Position numbers and translations under genes: made by a program. Below are positions 1 through 5,515 of a stretch of 5,515 bases of DNA, piece after piece. The notes under the pieces were generated by a model. That model did not search any database and was not told the DNA's origin. It saw only the letters and a list, made by a program, of their open reading frames with translations. The DNA is taken from contig JACCVN010000093.1 of NCBI GenBank assembly GCA_013698165.1, positions 1 through 5,515 of the forward strand, in the 5' to 3' direction. The first letter of the stretch is position 1, and every line of letters begins with the position of its first letter. This stretch comes from Parachlamydiaceae bacterium (GTDB taxonomy: Bacteria; Chlamydiota; Chlamydiia; Chlamydiales; Parachlamydiaceae).

Positions 1-61
1 CTTTGGCGCAGCCGAAATTTCTCAGATTGAGCTAAGGGCAGTATAGAATCTGAAAAATTTC
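1..61 (+). other. Window edge, possible 3' end of an upstream gene
   Basis: The frame starting at base 2 is open and reads FGAAEISQIELRAV before a TAG at 44-46, which could be the C-terminal end of a gene lying mostly outside the window. The other two forward frames close at 28-30 and 33-35, so these few codons cannot decide the matter. A weak promoter-like pair for the next gene is also visible: TTCTCA at 19-24, a 17-base spacer, then TATAGA at 42-47. Each box matches four of six consensus bases, which is expected by chance fairly often in AT-rich DNA. Confidence 0.2.
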
Positions 62-724
62 ATGTGTGAGTTATCGATGAATGTGGAAATGATAGGTGTG
101 GCAAATGATGGGCCTTCTGAATTTATAAAAATTGCCGGACTAAACAACTTCAAATTATTTCAAGATTATTTTCCTACTGTCATTGAGACATCCAAATCTT
201 TAAAGGCAAAAAAGACATTCAATATCATCGCCAAAAATTTGGTTAATAATGACATGAATCAAATACTGCCCGTAGGATTCATTAAAACACTGTTAAACGC
301 TTTGATTTCGCCGGAGGAATATAAATGTTCTGTATATGTTAATAGACAAAAACTATTAAATTTATTATTAGTCACATCTCAGCCTATTCTAGAATTCAAC
401 CAGGAAATTACAGTTCTATTTTTCAAATGCTTTAACAATGAAATTGTCCACTCATTAAAGTATATAAACAATGCCATTCACGACGATGACTACGAAGATT
501 CCATTTTAAAAGAACATATAAAAATCTCATCTTTTGCTGTAACCTACTTTAAATTGTCTTCTAAATCGATCAAATACAATATTATGGGTGTTAGAGAAAA
601 TATTAAATATGAAGTTGATATTCGGTTGAGAGAAATTCCCGATTACTATGAATTATATAACCAAATATTTAATACAATTAACTATGGCAAGAAAGATCAA
701 CTTACAGAATGGCATCTTCTATAA
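62..724 (+). CDS. Hypothetical protein, AT-rich orphan gene (220 aa)
   Basis: I do not recognise this protein. It is a 220-residue, probably soluble polypeptide rich in Asn, Ile, Lys and Tyr, with no signal peptide, no long membrane segment and no catalytic motif I can name. Residues about 95-120 form its most hydrophobic stretch, followed by an acidic patch (HDDDYED) near 140-146. The reading frame is long for such AT-rich DNA, which supports a real gene. The start is uncertain: ATG at 62 has no Shine-Dalgarno site, while ATG at 77 has a weak GAG six bases upstream and ATG at 89 is also possible. G+C is low: 15 of 60 bases in both 121-180 and 601-660, against 29 of 60 in a sample of der (4201-4260). 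The TAA stop is directly followed by the large palindrome. Composition and position suggest accessory or acquired DNA, an inference. Confidence 0.6.
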   Translation: MCELSMNVEMIGVANDGPSEFIKIAGLNNFKLFQDYFPTVIETSKSLKAKKTFNIIAKNLVNNDMNQILPVGFIKTLLNALISPEEYKCSVYVNRQKLLNLLLVTSQPILEFNQEITVLFFKCFNNEIVHSLKYINNAIHDDDYEDSILKEHIKISSFAVTYFKLSSKSIKYNIMGVRENIKYEVDIRLREIPDYYELYNQIFNTINYGKKDQLTEWHLL

Positions 725-725
725 A

Positions 726-885
726 CTCGACTTTATGATTTTTAAGGGGATGCTAGATGCAATCTTTTGATCCATAGCGGTTTATAATTCATACCCCAAA
801 CTCATTCGAGTTGGGGGTAAAAATTATAAATCGCTATGGATCAAAATATTGCGTCTAGCATCCCCTTAAAAATCATAAAGTCGAG
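726..885. repeat. 160-bp near-perfect palindrome, probable MITE
   Basis: Left arm 726-803 and right arm 808-885 are each 78 bp and are reverse complements except at six pairs: 758/853, 764/847, 780/831, 790/821, 791/820 and 798/813. The loop is ATTC at 804-807. Read as plus-strand RNA, two of the six (758/853 and 780/831) would be U-G or G-U wobbles, leaving four true mismatches. TAAA flanks the element at 722-725 and 887-890, with one extra C on the right, so it could be a target-site duplication, though it is short and AT-only. No transposase is present. Size, extreme symmetry and lack of coding capacity fit a MITE mobilised by a transposase elsewhere. Alternatives are a very long transcription terminator for the orphan gene or an RNase III substrate. 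The structure is certain; its origin is inferred. Confidence 0.9.
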
Positions 886-907
886 CTAAATTATTATAAA
901 GACTCAA

Positions 908-1900
908 ATGAAAAACGAAAAAAAAGCCCTCATAAAAAAACTTTCAAAGCAACTATGGCAAGGTCGAAATGACAGTAACGCCCCTACACGTTTGCATGAA
1001 GCGATCATTTTCAATGACATCGATAAAATTTCAAAATGGCCTTTCGCAAATAAACATGTTGGATTTCTTGGTTTTTCCAGCGATGAAGGGGTGCGCAGAA
1101 ATTTAGGAAATATCGGTGCTGTAGAAGGCCCTGACGCTCTTCGCAGAGCTTTAGCAAATCTTCCAATCCCTCAGCAGGCAATGATATTTAGTGATTTTGG
1201 CACTGTCTGCTGTCAAAATGATGCTCTTGAAGAAGCTCAAAGTGAACTTGCTGAAATTGTAAAAAAAATGATCGGCAAGGATATTCTGCCTATCCTTCTC
1301 GGAGGGGGGCATGAGATAGCATGGGCGAATTACCAAGGCATTTCTGCTGCCTGTCCTGATAAAAAAATCACAGTGATCAATTTCGATGCTCATTTCGACC
1401 TGCGCCCTTTACTTCTTGATGATAAAGGGAGTTCGGGCACTTCATTTACCCAGATCTCAAAATTCTGTGCAGAACATTCAAAGCCTTTTGACTATATCTG
1501 CTTAGGCATTCAGGAAATGAGTAATACTTCACTACTTTTTGAGACTGCAGAAAATCTCAAAGTAAAAATATTACTAGCGGATGAATTTCATCTAGGTGGA
1601 ATTGAACCGGCACTTGAATTTCTGGATGAAGTATTATTGCATAGTGAAGTTATCCATCTTACGATCTGTCTTGACGTTTTTGCCTCTGCTTTTGCTCCTG
1701 GAGTCAGCGCACCGCAATCTCTAGGTTTAATGCCATGGCAAGTGATCCCATTATTACATCGCCTAGCGTCCTCAGGAAAGGTCATCAGCCTGGATATCGC
1801 AGAACTATGTCCTCCCCGCGACATCGATGGTCGCACTGCCCACCTTGCAGCAGCACTCATCTACCAATTTTTAAACCACTATCATTGCCCCAAAACGTAG
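908..1900 (+). CDS. hutG: Formimidoylglutamase (arginase/ureohydrolase fold)
   Basis: Expected reaction: hydrolysis of N-formimidoyl-L-glutamate to L-glutamate and formamide, the last step of one histidine-degradation route, in the cytoplasm with two Mn ions. The 330-residue length is normal. HutG-type landmarks include WQGR-x-DS at 17-23, GVRRN..NIGA..GPDALRRAL near 61-82, GGGHE at 132-136, NFDAHFD at 158-164, the SNT motif at 205-207, APGVSAP at 263-269 and DIDGRTA at 305-311. The APGVSAP form separates it from agmatinase and arginase, which usually have GTGTP there. Predicted metal ligands are H135, D160, H162, D164, position 254 and D256; position 254 is Cys where the superfamily normally has Asp. 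ATG at 908 lacks a clear ribosome site, but the N-terminal landmarks support it. It begins 22 bp after the palindrome and converges with the transporter gene. No other hut gene lies in the window, so pathway use is inferred. Confidence 0.9.
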   Translation: MKNEKKALIKKLSKQLWQGRNDSNAPTRLHEAIIFNDIDKISKWPFANKHVGFLGFSSDEGVRRNLGNIGAVEGPDALRRALANLPIPQQAMIFSDFGTVCCQNDALEEAQSELAEIVKKMIGKDILPILLGGGHEIAWANYQGISAACPDKKITVINFDAHFDLRPLLLDDKGSSGTSFTQISKFCAEHSKPFDYICLGIQEMSNTSLLFETAENLKVKILLADEFHLGGIEPALEFLDEVLLHSEVIHLTICLDVFASAFAPGVSAPQSLGLMPWQVIPLLHRLASSGKVISLDIAELCPPRDIDGRTAHLAAALIYQFLNHYHCPKT

Positions 1901-1941
1901 CTTAGCATTCCAATCCCGAGTTTGGACCTGGACAGCTACGT
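1895..1941. terminator. Inverted repeat spanning both convergent stop codons
   Basis: ACGTAGCT at 1895-1902 is the exact reverse complement of AGCTACGT at 1934-1941. Inside it, TCCAA at 1909-1913 can pair with TTGGA at 1922-1926 around an 8-base loop. The outer arms contain the TAG stop of hutG (1898-1900) and the TAG stop of the minus-strand transporter gene (CTA at 1936-1938), so transcripts from both sides could fold here. Neither side has a U-tract, so this is not a classical intrinsic terminator. A bidirectional termination or end-protection role is inferred from position only. Confidence 0.3.
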
Positions 1942-3813
1942 CTCTGCGGGTAGTGGTAACGCTTCATCGATAACAATGGGAGGTGGCAGATTCTTTCTCT
2001 CTGCTTCTTCATCGGCGGCAATCAGCCTTTTAGCAAGGACAAGAGCTCTTTGCATGTAGGAATGAGGGTGTCGCTCATCAAAGACAATAAGATTCTCTTT
2101 TCCAAGCATGGCAACAATCCCTGAATCGCTGAGGATCTCCCAAATTTGCCAAGTAAGCCCGCAGGCTATTAGATGGCGCCCCGAGCCCTTTAAATAATCG
2201 AAAAGCTGTTGCAACGCTAAACAAGCTGTTGCATCGATATCGCGAGCATTTTTTAACTGCAGAATAATAACTTTCGTGCTGGTATCATCCTCTGCAATAG
2301 TCTTAAGTGTTGTTTGAAAAAGATCTGCAGCACCAAAAAACAGCTCACCTTCAACTTTAATCACTCTGATCGGACGATGACTTCCGGTTTCATTAGCATC
2401 AATATTTTTAAGCTCCCCGGACTCATCGATTTCATATTCTTTAAGCTGAGGGACGGCAGCCTTCTTTAAATAAAGCGTTACAGAAATCGCGATACCTATA
2501 TAAAAAGCGACATCCAAGCTAAAGAAAAGGCAGGAAAGCATCGTCACCCAGAGCACAAAAGCATCAGAACCTGTCGCCTTAATGCACAGGAAAAACTGCT
2601 TAGGGTTCACGATATTGCTTGCGGTGTAAAGCAATAAACCTGCTAAAGAGGCAATAGGGATCATTGATACAAGATGGCCAAAGAAAAAAAGAATCAATGC
2701 TACAACACCAGCACTAAAAATTGCCGCAAAACGTGTCTGTGCACCATAGTTGTAATTAATGCTGCTCCGTGAAGGGCTTCCTGAGACTGGCATACCGGCT
2801 AAAAATGATGAGAGTAGATTGCCAAGCGATATTCCAAAAATTTCCTGATTAACAGAAAGGCGTTGTCCTGAACTGGCGGCGATCGATTTTGCTACAGAGG
2901 TACTTTCCATAATACTTACAAGGGCCAAAGCAAACGCGACTGGCAAAGTACCATTTAGGATGCCTAAATCAAACAGTGGCAGCTGAAAGTGAGGAATGAC
3001 TTCTAATAATGAAGAGGTATCCTTGATCAACAGCACACGGTCAGGGATGAAATTAACACCATTGGCCACGTCAGCCTCGACAGAGATTATATTAAGTCCA
3101 AACAACTGCACTATAGTACCAGCAACAACAAAAGTGATCAACGCAGCCGGAACGCGACGGTCCATTCTTCTTAACAGGGCAATGCACAAACAACTACCAA
3201 CACCAATAATCGCTGTGGCCCAGTGCAGCGTAGGAAGCTTGGTAAATAGATATACACCGGTTTCATAAAAGGAGCTCACACCTAACGGTCGGGCAATCCC
3301 CAAAAGAGGGAAAAGCTGTGTGACAAAAAGAGCAATTGCAGTACCTACCATATATCCTACAACCACTGAATGGCTGACAAATTGGGTCAGTCGACCAAGT
3401 TTAAAACCTGCCACCAAGAGCTGCAACAATCCGACTAATAAGCTAATTTGGGTAACAACTTGCAAAGCCATCATCTCTCTTTCAGGCCCGCTTAAATCGC
3501 GATAATAAGTAAAGAGAATTTGGGCGGCACCGGATTGAACCAAGACTGCCATCGCATTGCTTGGACCCACCACAAGATGCCGCGAAGAACCAAATAGCGC
3601 TGCAATTAATGATGAGTAAATAGCGGCAAATAAACCGCAAAATAAAGGCAGCCCGGCAAGCAATGAATAACCCACCGCTTGTGGCAATGTCAAAAGAGCA
3701 ACAGAAAGCCCAGCCATTAAATCTTGGCGAAACGTTGTCCATCGGTATCCAACCAAATCCTTTTTAAATGGAAGGAGAGAAATGTCATCGATTGAATTTT
3801 GTACTGAACCCAT
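1936..3813 (-). CDS. SulP-family anion transporter with C-terminal STAS domain
   Basis: This 625-residue inner-membrane carrier belongs to the SulP/SLC26 family, whose members move sulfate, bicarbonate, C4-dicarboxylates or other anions. Order of parts: a short cytoplasmic N-terminus (1-30); a membrane region with many hydrophobic segments from about 33 to 450, including LTLPQAVGYSLLAGLP at 41-56, a GPSNA motif at 83-87 and a conserved stretch with ES at 303-304 leading to GSPSRSSIN at 345-353; then a soluble STAS domain at about 480-590. In STAS, D527-A-T529-A occupies the loop equivalent to the phosphorylatable Asp-Ser/Thr motif of anti-sigma-factor antagonists. A charged, proline-containing tail ends the protein. 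Length is normal and the frame is intact. The substrate cannot be read from sequence; sulfate is only the traditional label. ATG at 3811-3813 fits the family N-terminus, though no strong ribosome site precedes it. It converges with hutG and diverges from der. Confidence 0.93.
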   Translation of the reverse strand: MGSVQNSIDDISLLPFKKDLVGYRWTTFRQDLMAGLSVALLTLPQAVGYSLLAGLPLFCGLFAAIYSSLIAALFGSSRHLVVGPSNAMAVLVQSGAAQILFTYYRDLSGPEREMMALQVVTQISLLVGLLQLLVAGFKLGRLTQFVSHSVVVGYMVGTAIALFVTQLFPLLGIARPLGVSSFYETGVYLFTKLPTLHWATAIIGVGSCLCIALLRRMDRRVPAALITFVVAGTIVQLFGLNIISVEADVANGVNFIPDRVLLIKDTSSLLEVIPHFQLPLFDLGILNGTLPVAFALALVSIMESTSVAKSIAASSGQRLSVNQEIFGISLGNLLSSFLAGMPVSGSPSRSSINYNYGAQTRFAAIFSAGVVALILFFFGHLVSMIPIASLAGLLLYTASNIVNPKQFFLCIKATGSDAFVLWVTMLSCLFFSLDVAFYIGIAISVTLYLKKAAVPQLKEYEIDESGELKNIDANETGSHRPIRVIKVEGELFFGAADLFQTTLKTIAEDDTSTKVIILQLKNARDIDATACLALQQLFDYLKGSGRHLIACGLTWQIWEILSDSGIVAMLGKENLIVFDERHPHSYMQRALVLAKRLIAADEEAERKNLPPPIVIDEALPLPAET

Positions 3814-3971
3814 AGAAGTTTACATAAAGGAATTAAAAACTAATGACAGCAATTACCTATTTTCTTATAATTCTTATTCTTTAGCAAGATGAAATCCACT
3901 TAATTATAGCTACTGTCAAAATTGGGCTCTTTTCCCCAATAAGGCGTTTGCTCAATCCCATAGAATATTTT
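3814..3971. promoter_or_regulatory. Divergent intergenic region between the SulP gene and der
   Basis: This 158-bp AT-rich gap must hold the promoters of two divergent genes. For der (plus strand) the best pair I see is TTAGCA at 3881-3886 and TATAGC at 3905-3910 with an 18-base spacer, each matching four of six consensus bases. For the transporter (minus strand) a TATAAG -10-like box reads across 3869-3864, without a good -35. A small hairpin, ATTGGG at 3921-3926 with CCCAAT at 3935-3940 and an 8-base loop, would lie in the der leader; its role is unknown. All promoter calls here are by eye and weak. Confidence 0.3.
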
Positions 3972-5486
3972 ATGTCTAAATTGCCTAAGCTCGCTATTGT
4001 CGGGCGCCCTAACGTTGGTAAATCTGCCTTGTTTAATCGCATATGCAAGAAAAAAATTGCAATTGTGGATGAAGCAGAAGGAATCACACGCGATCGACTT
4101 TACGCAGATTCAGATCTTTTTGGATTCCCGTTTCAAGTGATCGATACCGGAGGAATAAACGCACGCTCCAAAGCAATGTTTAATGAAGAAATTAAACTCC
4201 AGGCCGAAATTGCCATCGAAGAAGCCGATGCACTTATTCTGGTCGTCGATTCAAAGATCGGCATCACTGATCTCGATTTAGATCTGGCAAGAATCCTTCA
4301 GCGCACAAAAAAACCGCTGACTCTCGCTGTCAATAAAATCGATGAAGTGCGCAATGAAGATAAAATTTATGAATTTCAAAGGCTTGGTATCCCAAAAATG
4401 GTCGCGGTTTCTGCTGCCCAAGGATGGCATATCGCCGAACTTTTGGAATCTGCTTTTAGCACTTTCCCTAAAGAACAGAAAGAAATCGAGAAAGGCAGCG
4501 AAATCAATCTTGCTATTGTTGGCCGCGCAAATGTCGGTAAATCTTCACTGGTTAATTACCTGCTCGATGACAACCGCTGTATCGTGAGCCCTATCCCAGG
4601 AACGACGCGCGATAGTGTGGATATCCCATTTATGCATGGAGACACTGAATTTAATCTCATCGATACTGCCGGTATAAGACGTAAAAAGGCTGAACATGAG
4701 GTTGTGGACAAATTCGCGGCCATTCGAACAGAGCGGGCAATTGAACGTGCAGATATCTGCGTCTTAATGCTGGATGCCCAACAAGGGATCACAACTCAAG
4801 ACAAAAAAATTGCTAACGAGATTGAAGAAGCCGGTAAAGGATGTATTATTCTATTCAACAAATGGGATCTGGTCAAAGGTTTCCGTATGGAACACTGCTT
4901 AAAAAGCATTGAAGAGGAAACTCCCTTTTTAAAACATTGTCCAAAGCTCTTCATTTCTGCTAAAACCGGCCGCAATGTTGAAAAACTCTTCGATTTGGTC
5001 AAGCAGACACACGAGAATTCAAGAATGCGTATTTCTACTCACCAGCTGAACGTTTTTGTCGGAAATGCTCTCCAAAGAAACCACCCTCCAATGGTCATGG
5101 GCAAACGTTTGCGCATCTACTACATGGCGCAAGTCGCTATTGAACCTCCAAAATTTATTCTATTTGTCAACTACCCGAATCTGATGACAGAAGGATATAA
5201 AAAATACCTCTACAATCAATTCCGCGACGTTTATGGATTTACTGGAGTGCCAATCGAACTGCATCTAAAGGGTAAAAAGAAAGCTAAAGAAGATAGGCAC
5301 CAACGTGGCAATGCGCCTAGAACGTCTGACATTAGAGATGGCCATCCTCGCGCTGGAGATTTGGCTGCTGGAGGAATATCTCAAGAAGCTTTCGTTGATG
5401 TTGATAATGACGATGATCATGGCGACTTCTCTGATGACGATATCAGCTTCATCGACGGCGATATCGGCTATGGTGACCACGATTAG
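3972..5486 (+). CDS. der: GTPase Der (EngA), tandem G domains plus KH-like domain, acidic tail
   Basis: Der is an essential GTPase that helps mature the 50S ribosomal subunit. In the 504-residue form, G domain 1 has GRPNVGKS (11-18), GITRD (37-41), DTGG (58-61) and NKID (121-124). G domain 2 has GRANVGKS (184-191), PGTTRD (209-214), DTAG (231-234), NKWD (296-299) and SAK (329-331). A KH-like domain fills about 350-435 and includes GKRLRIYY. I chose ATG at 3972 because family proteins begin a few residues before the first P-loop; an in-frame TTG at 3948 would add eight residues but has no well-spaced ribosome site. Beyond the KH domain lies an extra tail of about 70 residues, first basic (KGKKKAKEDRHQR), then Asp-rich, with 13 Asp among residues 476-504. 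Two TAG stops occur in tandem (5484-5489). The divergent neighbour is the SulP gene. Identity is secure; the tail's function is unknown. Confidence 0.97.
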   Translation: MSKLPKLAIVGRPNVGKSALFNRICKKKIAIVDEAEGITRDRLYADSDLFGFPFQVIDTGGINARSKAMFNEEIKLQAEIAIEEADALILVVDSKIGITDLDLDLARILQRTKKPLTLAVNKIDEVRNEDKIYEFQRLGIPKMVAVSAAQGWHIAELLESAFSTFPKEQKEIEKGSEINLAIVGRANVGKSSLVNYLLDDNRCIVSPIPGTTRDSVDIPFMHGDTEFNLIDTAGIRRKKAEHEVVDKFAAIRTERAIERADICVLMLDAQQGITTQDKKIANEIEEAGKGCIILFNKWDLVKGFRMEHCLKSIEEETPFLKHCPKLFISAKTGRNVEKLFDLVKQTHENSRMRISTHQLNVFVGNALQRNHPPMVMGKRLRIYYMAQVAIEPPKFILFVNYPNLMTEGYKKYLYNQFRDVYGFTGVPIELHLKGKKKAKEDRHQRGNAPRTSDIRDGHPRAGDLAAGGISQEAFVDVDNDDDHGDFSDDDISFIDGDIGYGDHD

Positions 5487-5515
5487 TAGCAAATAATTAC
5501 CACAGAGCCCACAGA

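Noticed and set aside
311..342. A strong Shine-Dalgarno-like GGAGGAAT followed by ATG at 325-327 inside the orphan gene
   Set aside because: The ATG is out of frame with the orphan gene and reaches a stop after five codons, so it starts no meaningful protein.
760..800. A perfect TATAAT at 783-788 inside the left palindrome arm, with its mirror on the minus strand of the right arm, as inward promoters
   Set aside because: No -35-like sequence sits 16-18 bases upstream in either arm and there is no extended -10; the sequence is AT-rich.
1588..1860. A 90-codon antisense reading frame inside hutG
   Set aside because: It lies opposite well-conserved HutG motifs, has no ribosome site and no recognisable domain; it is best explained as a by-product of the sense coding.
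2996..3505. Plus-strand reading frames opposite the transporter gene
   Set aside because: They run antisense to conserved SulP membrane segments and show no family features or initiation signals.
3948..3971. TTG at 3948 as an upstream start for der
   Set aside because: The eight added residues precede the normal Der N-terminus, and the nearby AAGG at 3941-3944 is too close to the TTG to act as a well-spaced ribosome site.
5265..5496. Overlapping reading frames on both strands across the der 3' end
   Set aside because: They result from the repetitive GAT/GAC codons of the acidic tail; the antisense product is a low-complexity Ile/Val-rich string with no start context or known domain.

Overview
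The window probably comes from an environmental (amoeba- or arthropod-associated type) member of the Chlamydiota. The best evidence is the Der/EngA GTPase at the right end. From memory it shares lineage-specific wording with chlamydial Der, such as RTE-R/K-AI after the second switch II, a RMEH stretch after the NKWD box, and an A-x-QR-x-HP...GKRLRIYY segment in the KH domain. No rRNA or marker tree is available here, so the assignment is an inference.

Layout, left to right. (1) Bases 1-61 are the window edge, possibly the last codons of an upstream gene. (2) Bases 62-724 are a very AT-rich orphan gene of unknown function. (3) Bases 726-885 are a striking, nearly perfect palindrome with two 78-bp arms, six mismatches and a 4-nt loop. 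It starts one base after the orphan gene's stop codon and looks like a miniature inverted-repeat transposable element (MITE). (4) Bases 908-1900 encode formimidoylglutamase (HutG), with Cys replacing one of the six metal-ligand positions of the arginase fold. (5) A 35-bp convergent gap follows, where both stop codons lie inside an inverted repeat. (6) Bases 3813-1936 (minus strand) encode a SulP-family anion transporter with a C-terminal STAS domain. (7) A 158-bp divergent promoter region comes next. (8) Bases 3972-5486 encode the ribosome-assembly GTPase Der with an unusual Asp-rich C-terminal tail.

The genes do not form one pathway or operon. der is housekeeping, SulP is a membrane anion carrier of unknown substrate, and hutG is the last step of histidine breakdown without any other hut gene in view. 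The left quarter (orphan gene plus palindrome) differs in base composition from the rest and reads as accessory DNA next to a conserved chlamydial backbone. I found no RNA gene, CRISPR array, full insertion sequence or gene-free stretch over 300 bases. The palindrome is the most noteworthy object. I do not see a convincing new multi-gene system.
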